Positions 38,930-50,410 of a stretch of 64,000 nt of DNA are shown one piece after another (within the stretch, counting starts at the first letter, position 1; each line of letters opens with the position of its first letter). Both the position numbers and the translations under genes were made by a program. The notes under the pieces were generated by a model. It was not told the origin of the DNA. It did not search any database and saw nothing but the letters and a program-made list of their open reading frames with translations. Location of the stretch: assembly GCA_029204225.1 (NCBI GenBank), contig CM055092.1:16733921-16797920 (forward strand), read 5' to 3'. Origin of the DNA: Diphasiastrum complanatum (lineage: Eukaryota; Streptophyta; Lycopodiopsida; Lycopodiales; Lycopodiaceae).

Positions 38930-40440
38930 CAAGACGATTATGCAACTATTGTCTATTTCCTACTTATCTAGAGAACAACGACATTTATTACTATGGTGCA
39001 TCCTCCTAAAACGCTCTTGGAGTTGTCCTTTATGGATGCCCAACTCGCATCGTTGCAAGACTTCATTTGAAATCCTGCATCTTGAGACCATAGTCCTTTG
39101 TTTGTTTCAGGTATTGCAAAATCCTTTTTGCAATCTTCCAGTGTGTGGGTCCTGGGTTAATATTGAACTAGCTCATTCTAAATATTGTGTAAGCGATGTC
39201 TGGCCGTGTGTTGTCTGTCAAATACATTAGTGACCTATAAGGCTTCTATAAGGCTTTTGCAGCATAGCTTCCTGCTCTTCATCATTTCGCGGACAGTCTT
39301 CATTAGTCAACATTGTGCTAGGAACAATTGAGGTATCTACTCCCTTAATATCTGTTATCTAGAAATCATCAATTATCTTGTGGATGTATCTTGACTGGTG
39401 TAGAAATAATTTCTCTCCTTCAAGTTATCTTTCAATCTGTAAACCTAGGTAGCATTTTTCTTCACCTAGATCTTATATCTCAAAGTGTTTCGAAATATTC
39501 TCCTTTACTTGTGCAATGACAATGTCCCTCCTTGACAAAATCAATGTATCATCAACATAGACTCCAATGGATTTTTTGTCAGCTGAATGTCACTATGATT
39601 GTCACTATGTATAGTCGTGGGGTCTTCCTGCTTCATGTCTATCTCATCCAAGATCTATCTCAACCAAATGGCTTCTTGAGCCGCACTACACAATGCATTA
39701 TACTCTGCTTCTGTTGTGGATAAAGCAACTATACTTTGCTTCTTAATTGACCAGAAAAAGCAACTGGCACAAAACTAGAATGGTCTATCTGTGGTCATCA
39801 CATTCACCTCCTTGATCCACATCCACATACCCACAAATCTCAGGTAAACCTTCTTGATTCTTGTACACTAGCCCATACTATCATAGAATACATTTGACTA
39901 CCTTCCCATGTGCTTCAATGGGTGATGCCATAAATTGACAATAGCAATAGCATAGCATAGCATATATTTGGCCTAGTCATGGTAAGGTAAATCAAGCTCC
40001 CTACTAGTTGCCTATACAATATTCGTCAACGATAACATCACGGTTGACATGCATTTTCCTTTCCAAAGGATCAAAGCATATATAGCCCTTCGCATAATCA
40101 TCATAACCTAAGAAGACACACCTCAAAGCTTTTACATCAAGCTTACTCCTATCTTCCATAGATTTAAATGTGTACAAAGGCTTTACATCCAAAGATTCAC
40201 AAATGGTTCACCTTTGGCTTCTTCTTTGTAAATGTCTCTTCAGCTATTATCTTTGGCACTACCATAGTAGGACTCCTATTTTGGAGATACACTGCAATGT
40301 TCAATGCTTCTGACCAAAAACCCTTTGGCAGTTTCACCTCAGCAAGCGCCTCCTCTCCTATCGCATCGTTCATAGCATTTTGTAAAGACGTCTATTCATT
40401 ATGGTGTTTCAGCTCTCATCTAATCCTATAAAAATCACAT
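38930..40440 (-). pseudogene. rearranged Copia pol relic (integrase, RNase H, RT, RNase H)
   Basis: On the minus strand the order is scrambled. First comes the integrase C-terminus (40440-40000) with SEALNIAVYLQNRSPT-like, LKVKALRCVFLGYDDYAKGY-like and MHVNRDVIVDE peptides. Then an RNase H segment (39990-39590) reads LTMTRPNICYAM, GYVDVDQGG and STTEAEYNALCSAAQEAIW. Next is the RT palm GVYVDDTLILSRRDIVIAQV with YLGLQIERQ (39570-39240). Last is a second RNase H entry, LMYLTDNTRPDIAYTI, with WKIAKRILQYLKQTKDYGLK (39240-38940). RT normally precedes RNase H, so two copies or a recombination within the element must be joined near 39580. Many stops and frameshifts are present. Confidence 0.8.
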
Positions 40441-40495
40441 AATTATAGCTTCATCAACAATTAGATCGGAATCACACTCAGATCTGAGATGTTTA

Positions 40496-41317
40496 TGTTG
40501 GGGGTATTCCCAACAAAGTGTAAATAAATAAAATCGTCCAATAAAATGTGTTGCGAGGGCATGGCATCCTGCGTGCGTAAGCCCATGGCCCAATGAGCAC
40601 ACAAGCTTAAGTGTAAATAAAATAAAATTGACTTGGGTCTTGGAATTAAAATAAAACTAGAGGTCCAAAGTCATTTTTAAACTTAGAGAATACTTTTTAG
40701 ACTTGGGTCCAAATTGGGACTCACATGAATCTTGTGAATTTCAATGTACTTTTTATAGACCTTTGGATAAACTTGGGTCCAAGATGAATGGATAGGATCA
40801 ATGTGAATATTAGCCAATAGGATTGAGAGGCAAGGGCCTTCCCCATTTTATAAAAAGGCACTATTTGTACACTATTTTCATGCTTAAGTGAGAGGAGGAG
40901 ACTCTACTATTTTGAGAGCTCAAGCATCCTCATTTGCTAATCACTCTTGCTTATGCTATTTTTGTGATTGCTTGTTATTTCCATTTCTTCCATGCTTTTT
41001 GTTTGTGATTAGTTAAGATTTCTCCATAAGCAATGACATTGAGCATTTGAGCTAACCTCCATCTCATCTCTCTCTCTTTCTCTCTTCTCTTCTCTCTTCC
41101 TCTTCTTTTCTATCATTTTCCTTCACCCCAAATCATGATGAATGTTAGTGTAGAGGAGTAGAGTTAAAGGAGAGTAGTGTTAGTGGTGAATAGAGTTAAG
41201 GGAGGAAGTAGGAAACTAACTAAAAATAACATCTATGCATAGTTAGGTACCTATCCAGTGATCTAACCCTTGTTGATAGGTGGGAGGGCTATACTACGCA
41301 AGACCTTCGACCCTACA
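40496..41317 (+). repeat. 5' LTR of the Gypsy element
   Basis: About 822 bp, ending CGACCCTACA just before the PBS. It contains a CCCATTTTATAAAAAGGC TATA-type promoter motif (about 40848) and a CT-rich stretch (41060-41110). Confidence 0.88.
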
Positions 41318-41318
41318 G

Positions 41319-41337
41319 TGGCACCAATGCCGGGGAT
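41319..41337 (+). other. primer-binding site of the Gypsy element
   Basis: TGGCACCAATGCCGGGGAT follows the LTR after one base. The TGCCGGGGA half is shared with Athila/Tat-type sites. Confidence 0.7.
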
Positions 41338-41556
41338 AGGTTTCCACTAACTAGTTTAGCTATATTTTAGCTATTTTCTTGCTTTTTAGAGTAGTTTTAG
41401 GTAGTTTTTTTGGGAGTTTAGAGTTAGTTTTTGTGTTTGGACTGTTCACAGCTAGCGGAGGAGGTGTGAGAGGGTAGAGGAGGCCCTAAACGGCCTCTAA
41501 GGGCTTGAAACCCAAACCAACCAGCCAAAAAACCCAAAAAAATACCAATCTGTATT

Positions 41557-42707
41557 TTGGAGGGAAAAGAGCCTAAAATGACCAGTCGGGTTAAGATCAA
41601 TATGCTGAAAGAGGAATCTCGGCGAGCGCCAGTTCACGAGATGCCTGAGACTTTCAAAAATTATACCTCGGATGACGTGGTAATAATGATGTCGCAAGCC
41701 CAGCGAGAATCTGATCAAAGTCAGACACCAGTGGAACAAGTCTTCGACGGACCTGCGCAAACACAGTCGATGAACCTTGCCGAGCCAGGTGAAGAGGAAA
41801 AGATAGTGCATGTGGGAGAGCAATTAACACCCACACAGTTCAAGGGACTATGATTATTGTTGGTGGAGTATAAAGACATTTTTGCCTGGAGTTATAGTGA
41901 TCTGAATGGCATTCCACCAACAGTAGTCCAACACACCATACCCTTGGTGGACGGAGTAGTCCCCAGGGTAAGCCGTTATTGCCGCTGTAACCCGAATTAT
42001 ACAGAAGTGATCAAGCAGGAGTTGCAGAAGCTAATGGATACAGATTTCATTTATGAAATCGAGCACATGGAATGAGTATCACCGATAGTTATAGTACCCA
42101 AGAAGAATGGCAAAATGCGGATTTGTGTGAACCTGAAGGCGCTAAATGCAGTCACCAAAAAGGATCATTTTTCTTTACCATTTATAAAAAGTGTCCTCGA
42201 CAGAGTAGCTGGCACCGAAGCCTACATTTTTTTAGATGGCCTCAGTGGCTACAACCAGGTGAAGATATCCCCCCAGGACCAGCACAAGACAACGTTTTCC
42301 ACGGCATGGAGAACCTATGCCTATAAAGTGATGCCATTCGTACTTTGCAATGCCCCAAGCAGTTTCCAACGACTGCGGCATTCAAAGATTATCTGCAAAA
42401 ATTTCTGAAAATTTTCTTCGACGATCTATGCGTGCATGAACCAGACTCAAAACACTTATCCAATTTGGAGAAGGTGTTACAAAAATGTTGCGACTACCAG
42501 ATCTCCCTGAATCCAGAAAAATGTCAATTATGGGTGACACATGGCTTGATTCTCGGCCATATAGTGTCAAGACACGAGATCACCACAGATCTACCAAAGA
42601 TCAGGATCATTGTTGATCTAGCACCATCGAGGACGATCCGCGAAGTCTACATCTTCATGGGTCATGCTAACTATTATAGGATCTTCATTCTTGATTTTTC
42701 GGAGTAA
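41557..42707 (+). pseudogene. Gypsy reverse transcriptase region, with stops and frameshifts
   Basis: The first frame begins with a pre-RT tail (MTSRVKINMLKEESRRAPVH) and, after a stop at about 41850, reads YKDIFAWSYSDLNGIPP and VQHTIPLVDGV. RT follows: VIVPKKNGKMRICVNLKALN, FLDGLSGYNQVKISPQDQ with the first catalytic aspartate, and VMPFVLCNAPSSFQR. After a frameshift near 42400 comes FFDDLCVHEPDSKHL, with the DD catalytic pair, and LNPEKCQL and GHANYYR further on. Stops at 41850 and 42073 and at least one frameshift break it. The start of the frame is only the first ATG and is not a real polyprotein start, since gag and protease are gone. Confidence 0.88.
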
Positions 42708-43330
42708 GCTCGACCAATTTACAAACTCACAACGGATCCACATTGGAACGAGAAAGTCCTAAAGGCTTTCCAAAAGCTTAAGGATGCATTGGTTTCAGCA
42801 CCAATCTTACGCCCACCCAATTGGTCTATTGAGTTTCATTGCATACGGACGCATCGAAGTATGCAGTTGGAGCAGTCTTGACCCAGTTAGGTGAACACAA
42901 AAAGGATTTTCCAATCCGATTTGCAAGCCGACAGCTCAGTGATACCGAAATGAATTATTCAACCACAGAGTGGAAAGCACTGACAATGATCTATGTGGTT
43001 AAGAAATTTTTGTCACTATTTGATGGCCACACATTTTAATGTGCAACACTGGAAGAATCACCAGATGGCTACTTCTGTTGTTGGAGTTTGATTTTTGGAT
43101 AGTAGTTTGCAAGGGAAAACAACACTACATGGCAGATCATGTGTCACGAATCAAGGGGAAGGAGATTGTAACCCAACCCGATGATGAACTGGCAAATGTT
43201 GCCTTATTTTATGTGGACACAGTACCAGAATGGGCTCCAACATTGGTGAATATCTTATGCAAGGTCAACCAGACAAATCACTACCAAAGGCGGAACAACG
43301 GAAATTGATCTTAAAGGCTAGACCTTATCA
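42708..43330 (+). pseudogene. Gypsy RNase H region
   Basis: After the RT stop at about 42707 the text continues with KAFQKLKDALVSAPILRPPN, then HTDASKYAVGAVLTQLGEHK with the first RNase H aspartate, and FASRQLSDTEMNYSTTEWKA with the catalytic glutamate. FLSLFDGHTF ends this frame, and WLLLLLEFDFWIVVCKGKQH and MADHVSRI follow after a stop. The order and motifs match the tether/RNase H of Ty3/Gypsy pol. Confidence 0.88.
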
Positions 43331-44452
43331 GCTGATTGTCGGCCAGTTGTATCAAAGAGTACCAGACAAAATTTTTCGGCGGTGTATTCTTTCTCATGAA
43401 TCCACCCAGATCATTTCGCTTTCACATGAAGGCATGGGTGGAGGCCATTTTGCATCCAACACTATAGTTCGCAAGATCCTGCAATTAGGATGTTGGAGGA
43501 TACGGAGGAATACTTGAAAAAGTGCGATGTGTGCCAAAGGGCAAGGAGACCAACGAGATTGAATTATGACCTACTGCACCCGGTCTTGGCCCAAGCACCA
43601 TTCGAACAGTGGGAATTGGATTATATTGGTCCAATTCACCCTACAGCAAGGAGTTTCCAGGCTCGATACATAATCGTAGCCACAGACCACCTCACCAAAT
43701 GGGTCGAAGCCAAGGCAGTAAGAGTAGCTGATGCTAGGACTACTGCCAAGTCCCTATATGAAAATATCATTGTGTGCTTCGGATGTCCGGTGGAGCTAGT
43801 CAGCGATCGCGGAAGTCATTTCATCAATGAGACCATCAAGGTCCTGTTGGAAGAATTCTTCGTGATCCACAGAACCAGTATGCCTTATTATCTTCGTGGT
43901 AATGGGCAAGCAGAATCATCCAATAAGATCCTATGTAGCGTACTCACGAAAACAGTTGAAGCTAGCAGATCAGATTGGGAACATAAGTTGCATGCTGCTC
44001 TGTGGGCATTCAAGACAACATATAAATGAAACACTGATCGAACACCCTTTCAATTGGTATGTGGTCAGGATGCTGTAATGCCAGTAGAGTTTCTAGTTCC
44101 TTCATTAAGGATTGCCACCACACAATGTCTTAATTAGTCCAAATCTCTACAACTACGCCACGAAGCTCTGCATAAACTCTGTGAAACACGCTTACTAGTT
44201 GTTCATGCATTGGCAGCTGAAAAGAAAAGACGCAAAGCATGGCATGATCGCAGGTTACAAAAGAAGGATCTTCGTTCCAGAGATTTGGTCCTGATGTATA
44301 ATACCAAGGCGATCAAGGAAAAATTAAAATTCACAGGCGAAGGTCCTTATCGAATCAAGACAATTCTTAATCATGGAGCCGTGAATTTAGAGAAGCTAGA
44401 TGGGACACCATTCGATACACCCATCAATGGTAGCCGGTTAAACAAATACTAG
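43331..44452 (+). pseudogene. Gypsy integrase with C-terminal tail
   Basis: The zinc finger is seen as HEGMGGGHFASN with CDVCQRARRP. The core has WELDYIGPIHPTARSFQARY (first Asp), ELVSDRGSHFINETI (second Asp) and GQAESSNKILCSVLTKTV (Glu), so all DDE residues are present. Stops follow FKTTYK at about 44029 and occur again near 44135. The C-terminal tail (44210-44452) has MAAEKKRRKAWHDRRLQKK and GPYRIKTILNHGAVNLEKLD. The last residues NGSRLNKY are usual for the end of this Gypsy group. A frameshift at about 43490 separates finger and core. Confidence 0.9.
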
Positions 44453-44721
44453 CCACCACAGTAAGATAGATCCAGATTGGTGGTGGCACGTTACGAAAAG
44501 CTATTCTGCTAAACCATCACCACTAGATCTAGGAAGATCAAGCCAAATCAAGCTAGATCCATCAAGATTCGGTCAGATCTGGCAAGATCGGGAAAATCCA
44601 TCAGAATCCAAGAAGGATTCAGATCCAGATAGGATCAAGAAAGAAGCAGATTATCAGATTATGCCAATAAGTCCACTAAATTTGCAGATCAGAGACCACG
44701 ATCTCAGTAACTATTGCAGAT

Positions 44722-45300
44722 TTCAATGTACTTTTTATGGACCCTTGGATCAAGTTGGGTCCAAGATGAATGGATAGGATCCATGCGAATATTAGCCAAT
44801 AGGATTGAGGGGCAAGGGCCTTCCCCATTTTATAAAAAAGACACCATTTGTACACTATTTTCATGCTTAATTGAGAGGAGGAGACTCTACTATTTTGAGA
44901 GCTCAAGCATCATCATTTGCTAATCACTCTTGCTTATGCTATTTTTGTGATTGCTTGTTATTTCCATTTCTTCCATGCTTTTTGTTTGTGATTAGTTAAG
45001 GTTTCTCCATAAGCAATGACATTGAGCATTTGAGCTAACCTCCATCTCATCTCTCTCTCTTTCTCTCTTCTCTTCTCTCTTCCTCTTCTTTTCTATCATT
45101 TTCCTTCACCCAAAATCATGATGAATGTTAGTGTAGAGGAGTAGAGTTAAAGGAGAGTAGTGTTAGTGGTGAATAGAGTTAAGGGAGGAAGTAGAAAACT
45201 AACTAAAAATAGCATCTATGTATAGTTAGGTACCTATCCAGTGATCTAACCCTTGTTGACAGGCAGGAGGGCTATACTACGCAAGATCTTCGACCCTAAA
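44722..45300 (+). repeat. 3' LTR of the Gypsy element, 5'-truncated
   Basis: It matches 40739-41317 with few substitutions, including CCATTTTATAAAA and the CT-rich part. The first roughly 240 bp of the LTR are missing and the preceding polypurine tract is not obvious. Confidence 0.88.
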
Positions 45301-46349
45301 GTTTTACCCGTTCAATATAACCTTTGACACTTGCAAAAAAGTGAATCTTGTCATTGATTACCCATGATTGCCATGATTTTCAACCGTTGAAAGGTTGACA
45401 CTGCAAAGCCTATAGCCCATGTGCTTTTTGTTGAAGGGCTCTAAAGGGCTAATCACCCATTAATGCTCACTTATTATACAACCTACCCATTGGTTGTTTG
45501 CCACTTCGTGAAAAAAGAAATTCTCTTTGCCATTTTAGAGGTGGGGGGGGGGTCTCGTCCTTATCCTGACATTTTCGTTTATCGGTCCCTCTGGCTGATA
45601 ACCATTGCGATACCATATTTTTGTGCCACAAATTTGCAATTTCTCATAGTTCTTGTGTCCACATGTCCAATTTTCGTATTTGACTACTTCAAACAACCAC
45701 TAATTTCCATCGTGCCGTTTCTTCTTAATTTTTCTGACCGTTCCAAGCGACATGGTTCTACATTCTTTGAGTTGTCGAACTTCTTCTGGTGACAGACTAG
45801 AGCAATCCTGGACCGACACTGACCATCTCTGAAAAACAAAAAAGTTTTTCTACTAGTCAAAATATTTTTAAGTACATTAAAATTGTGCTCGCATTTTTCT
45901 TTCGGGCCAATTCTAAGGCCGTAAAACTCTTGACTAGCCACATTTAGGTAGGCTAAGGCCTAATTATAGATAGAACAACAAATGTCGCTCGATATACAAG
46001 ACTGGCATATATCAGATATTTTTTGATGGTTCTTGAGACCGTTATAAAAGCCTGTTTATCTATCAAAATTATTTTCTAGCCACTTTAAGAAACATTCTAT
46101 GCTCGATGTTATGCAATTTTCGTTGGTATCCAGATACACATCTAGCAGATTTGTGAAAATTTTCGTAAATATTAGCTCTATCTTTGGTGACAAAAATTCA
46201 GCTAACGTGGAATCTGAAACTTTGTCTTCTTTAGCTATGTCGGATTTTGTGAAAGAGTTATCACTTGAGTGATCTATCATGGAATCATTTGACGGTGGCT
46301 AAGGCCTCCATCCAATCAATTAGTCTAGTTGTCATCCTTAATCAGTAAC
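45301..46349. other. no recognisable gene
   Basis: The minus frames at 45684-45941 and 46056-46280 read like protein but match nothing I know. Because Gypsy protease follows at once on the same strand, they could be spacer of that relic. A run of ten G lies at about 45543. Confidence 0.35.
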
Positions 46350-46865
46350 GTCTCAAATGTTTCAATTTATATTTCCTCTTCTTCAGTTCGCTCCATAATA
46401 GTCAAACTGGCTATCATATTCCATTGATCTACCGGTTTCACTACCCAGGTGGCCGGATCAACCTTCACTTCCTTCTCTCGATTTTGTAAGATGATTCTTT
46501 TTTTTCTCCAATCATGGAGAGCATGTGAAGCACGCAACCAGGGTTGCATGAGTAGGACCTTGTAGGATTGCGGGGTGTGGGGTAAGTCTAAAATGACAAA
46601 GTTGATCACAAAGTGCACATTTGCATTTACGTGAATATATCTTGTCATGCCAATTGGTCACACACTTGATTGATCGGCTAGTTTGATTGTAAAGGACAAT
46701 GGATCCATTCCTCGTAGGTTCCAATCTCGATACAATGTGGAAGAGATAACGTTCACTCCAGATCCACCAACAATGATAGCAAACTCCTTTGCAAACCCCT
46801 TATGTTTGATAGATAACATGATGTTTGAGACATCAGTCTCTCATCTGAAGTCTATAATGTGAACC
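46350..46865 (-). pseudogene. orphan Gypsy protease fragment
   Basis: On the minus strand the text reads FAKEFAIIVGGSGVNVISST, where GGSG replaces the DGGSG of Athila-type retropepsins. It continues with MDPLSFTIKLADQS, MTRYIHVNANVHFVINFVIL and VLLMQPWLRASHALHDWRKK, the usual flap and C-terminal pattern (MLLGRPWLR...HDW). A frameshift at about 46650 splits it. The catalytic aspartate appears lost (IV before GGSG). The plus-strand Gypsy element next door lacks just this region, but the orientation is opposite, so it is a different insertion. Confidence 0.75.
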
Positions 46866-47995
46866 TATTAGGATAGTATTAATTCAAAACGAAACAGAAG
46901 TAAATGAGTACAATAGGTTACGGATCGAAGCCGTGTATTCTATGCTATCTTTGAGCAGCTAAAATGAAAGTTTGAGTTAATGCACAATGCTGATAAGCAA
47001 TAGCACAATAGAAATCTCTAAAACAACTCTAAGAAGTGAGCTAGAATGCTCAGGAGTGTTCAAGCTCGCAGGCTTGAGAGAGAGAGAGAGAGCTAACTAT
47101 TCAAACGCTTCTGATAATTTTGAGTTTTGATTGATTGCTTGATTGATTAATCAGTATGAAATGAACAACTAGTTATACTAAGAAATTAGGTCATCAATTG
47201 CTATCGCCAGTTGGCTGGTGATGCGCTGGCATCCATCTGGTCCTTGTCATTGATTGTTGATAAGCGATTAAATTGGCCGTAAATGTTCTGTCTGCATAAA
47301 TGAATCAAAACTATAGCTCTGCAGAAATGAACTAAAACGGCCATAGGCGACACTGTCGGGTTTTTCACAAAATGTCGAAAAAGCCGAAGGTGCCCTCAAA
47401 TCTCATTTAGGGATGCCCCACACTTTGCCAGAGTCATTTCCTTAACATCCATTTCTAGCCCAAAAACCCCAATTTTTGGTCCAAAATCTCTATCTAAGCA
47501 TCCTTTAGACTTTTCAACCGGCATGCAATCATTAGATCCAATCAATAATGACAAAAAACAAGTAAAATATGAAAAACATACTAGATCAGTAGCAATGATA
47601 AATTCCAAGCAAAAATTTCCAATTCTAGGTGAAAAATCACAAAAACCCATCATTGATTTCCATCAAATCCTATGGAAAAAATCCATAATCATGATCAATA
47701 GGCTGAAAGTACACCAAACCAAAACCAAAAAGGACACCTGTGGAGCAAAACCGCCGAACCAACAGGAAATGGCTAGTTAATACCCTAACCACTTCACCCC
47801 CATGCCATGGTGAATGAATCCAAGAGCGGAGAGGAAACCTGGCTCAAGATTCAGAAAATCCAATAGGGAGATGGGCGAGTTTCCATGGTATGTATTCTCT
47901 CCAATAGGAGAGAATATTTCCCTTAGGATTTCCATGCAACCTATATTAGGCTATCGATCGCCTATTCTTGCATTATGGCAGTCAAACACCATGCG
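46866..47995. other. LTR-like and intergenic DNA
   Basis: A GCGACACTGTCGGGTTTTTC block at about 47347-47366, followed by GAAGGTGCCCTC, resembles the shared box of the Copia LTRs in this window, so part of the stretch may be a decayed LTR. A short (GA)n tract lies at 47076-47092. No coding frame is recognised. Confidence 0.4.
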
Positions 47996-48247
47996 AGTGC
48001 TCCTATGTCCAAGAAGGCTTCAGCCTCTGCTCATTTGGTAGTGTAATATGTGGCTACCACAATATATCTATGACCATTCATAGATGGTGGCAAATTTTTT
48101 CCAATAACATCCAACCCCCAACGATGTGATTGCTCAACTGACTTACTAGGCATCGATGGATAATCCATTGAAGGAGTCAGACACCCTTGACGTTGACAAG
48201 CATCACAATTCCTACAACAATCCACAACATCTTTCCATATAGTTGGT
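47996..48247 (-). pseudogene. Gypsy integrase fragment
   Basis: The minus strand reads WKDVVDCCRNCDACQRQGCL, the CxxC half of the integrase zinc finger. RWGLDVIGKNLPPSMNGHRY, with the first core aspartate, and IVVATYYTTKAEAEAF follow. The stop before AEAEAF stands where tryptophan is expected. The fragment is cut at 48248 by the LTR of Copia element 4. Confidence 0.8.
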
Positions 48248-48553
48248 TGTGAGAAATTTCAACTAGTTTAGTCAAGTTTAGTCATATTTTGGTTAATTGT
48301 CAATATTAGGCCAATATGCATTTTAGACTTAGAGATAAACTTTATGAAAGTTATTTTAGTCTAAGTTTAATTGAATTACCACTTTTGAAAAGTGTGAGAA
48401 AGTTAGGAGGTCGAGTTTGGAAGATTCAAATTTGAACATTTGGTTCATTGAATCTAGTCCATATTTTTAGTAGGGTTTTTGATATGGAGGAAAACCAAGA
48501 TCATTAATGAGACATGGACCTGCTATATATAGTGTATACACGTGGGAAGAGTA

Positions 48554-48651
<98 letters not shown>

Positions 48652-48970
48652 CATGCTTATACATGAGTTCTCTTGGGTTCATCTATCCATTGGTGCACTA
48701 CCTTGATATCTTGCAATCTTGTGTGTAGAATGCTCATATTTTTCTATTTTTGGATCCACACGTGTGAAATGCAGTAGGGTACTGTTATTGTATAGACAAT
48801 AATTTCATTTTATCATGTATTTGATGTTTGATCAGGATATTATTGAGTTTACATCACTTTTGTGTAGTTGATGTTAAATTTCTACATTGTCAATGGTGCT
48901 AGATGTGTTGTCTTTCATAATCAAAGATTAAAGAGACATATTGGATGTTAGTGATTCATATTTCTTCACA
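48248..48970 (+). repeat. 5' LTR of Copia element 4 with internal (CT)n
   Basis: About 723 bp, ending CACA before the PBS. It contains a 90-bp (CT)n tract at 48558-48647. Upstream of the tract it matches 55613-55884 closely. Confidence 0.88.
48558..48647 (+). repeat. (CT)n microsatellite in the 5' LTR
   Basis: About 45 uninterrupted CT units. Confidence 0.97.
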
Positions 48971-48982
48971 TGGTATCGGAGC
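48971..48982 (+). other. primer-binding site of Copia element 4
   Basis: TGGTATCGGAGC directly follows the LTR and has one mismatch to the initiator Met-tRNA consensus. Confidence 0.85.
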
Positions 48983-49564
48983 TATTGTTGCAGGTTATGA
49001 AAGGATCAGCAATATTTAGCAAGGATTTGGAGGAGTTACCAATTCTAGAGTGTGCTAGATTGATTTCTACTCAAAAATCAAGTATTTTGTATATGTAGAA
49101 TTGATCTTTTATAGGTCAAAACTCAATTTAGGTTTATGTACTTGAAGAATCCCGATTTCACACATGGCATACTGGATTTGGCCAATTTTTGATGCATTAG
49201 GAAAGCTTCATTAGAGGCTACAAGATTCTATATCAAGTTTTTTGCAATTGCATTTTAGAAGATTCATTTTTTTGTGATTTTGTCAAAACCCTAATTTTGA
49301 TTGGATCTCTATTTTTTAAAGTTGCTGGACTTTAATAGAGTGTGTTTCAATCTTAGGAAGTGTCAAGATTCATTAGAATGTGGATAGATCATGGGTTGAT
49401 CAAGAAGTCTTCATTCTATGTGTTGGATTTGCTAGGTTTGGTGCAAGAAAGAGATATGAGAGGTTCCGTATCTTTGTGATTTCTTCTTGAGTTGATTTTT
49501 TGACATTCAAGAGAGTGCTTTGTGCATTGGAACTGGTTGAAAGAGAAGATCAGGTCATTGCAAC

Positions 49565-50090
49565 ATGGCTACAAGTGGAGGCTTCATGTTGGAAGGCAAT
49601 AATAGGCTTAAAACAAGCAACTATTCTACTTGGAAGGTGATAATGGAGTCTCTCCTTGAGATGAATGAGTTGTTGGATATTGTTGTAGGTGTGGAGGAGA
49701 GGCTCATGGCACAACAAGATCAAGGGAGGTATGACAAAATTGCTAAAAGAGCTCTACACATTATTAAGATGAATGTTACCAATGAGCTTCTCAAGAAAGT
49801 TGGTAAGTGCACATCATCTTTGGAGGCTTGGGAAGCTTTGAATAAGCTTTATGAATCCAAGTCTACATCTAGGGTGTTGATCCTAAGAAGACAAATCTTT
49901 TTTAGTTTGCAAAAGAAAGAAGAAAGTACTCATGCTTTTGTTTTTGAGGGTTAAAGCATTCAATGATGAGTTAGCATGTATTGATGAGAGCATTAAGGAG
50001 GTAGAACTTGTTCAAGTTATACTTAATGTCTTGTTGGATGATCATGCCAAATCTTCATTTGAGTACCTATTTCAGACAAAGTTAGCACAC
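49565..50090 (+). pseudogene. Copia gag of element 4, frameshifted and cut
   Basis: The frame 49565-49954 reads MLEGNNRLKTSNYSTWKVIM, HIIKMNVTNELLKKVGKCTS, LEAWEALNKLYESKSTSRVL and LQKKEESTHAF. A frameshift at about 49945 passes to RVKAFNDELACIDESIKEVE and LVQVILNVLLDDHAK. The order matches gag of element B (33444-34292), so they are one lineage. The zinc knuckle is not reached because the inverted block begins at about 50100. The ATG at 49565 lies about 580 bp after the PBS. Confidence 0.88.
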
Positions 50091-50104
50091 ATCAAAGCTT
50101 CACC

Positions 50105-50350
50105 TCAAAATGACTTGGGAAGATTTGCATTCACCCTCAGGGATTTAGCTCTTTCAAAAAAATTGATCTTGCTCTCTTCCACACCATGTAGAACCTTTGA
50201 GTTTGAAAGCTCCCTCTTGATCCCATGTGCCACACAAAGCTCTTTGAACTTTGTTGATAGGTCTTCATTTTTCAACTTTAAGCACTTGATCTTCATGTTG
50301 AATTGACTCTCCACAACATTCTTGACTTGAGAAAAATATTGAAGCAGCAT
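50105..50350 (-). pseudogene. Copia integrase fragment in the inverted block
   Basis: The minus frame reads NVVESQFNMKIKCLKLKNED and FKELCVAHGIKRELSNSK, then FFERAKSLRVNANLPKSF. These correspond to the integrase core before and after the third catalytic residue, with the QNGVVERKN part corrupted (VLHGVEESKIN). Confidence 0.7.
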
Positions 50351-50410
50351 TACATTACAAGCAGCGACACATGCCTTTGGTTCATGTTCCAGATTTTGAT
50401 CTTGATTTGT

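Larger units (their letters stand above)
40496..45300 (+). mobile_element. Ty3/Gypsy LTR retrotransposon, gag and protease deleted
   Basis: The 5' LTR (40496-41317) starts TGTTGGGGGTATTCC. The PBS TGGCACCAATGCCGGGGAT follows, similar to that of plant Athila/Tat-type Gypsy elements. Pol runs through 41557-44452 as RT, RNase H and integrase. The 3' LTR (about 44722-45300) lacks its first 230-240 bp. Flanks GTTTA (40491-40495) and GTTTT (45301-45305) may be a target duplication with one change. Gag and protease are missing between PBS and RT. Confidence 0.85.
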
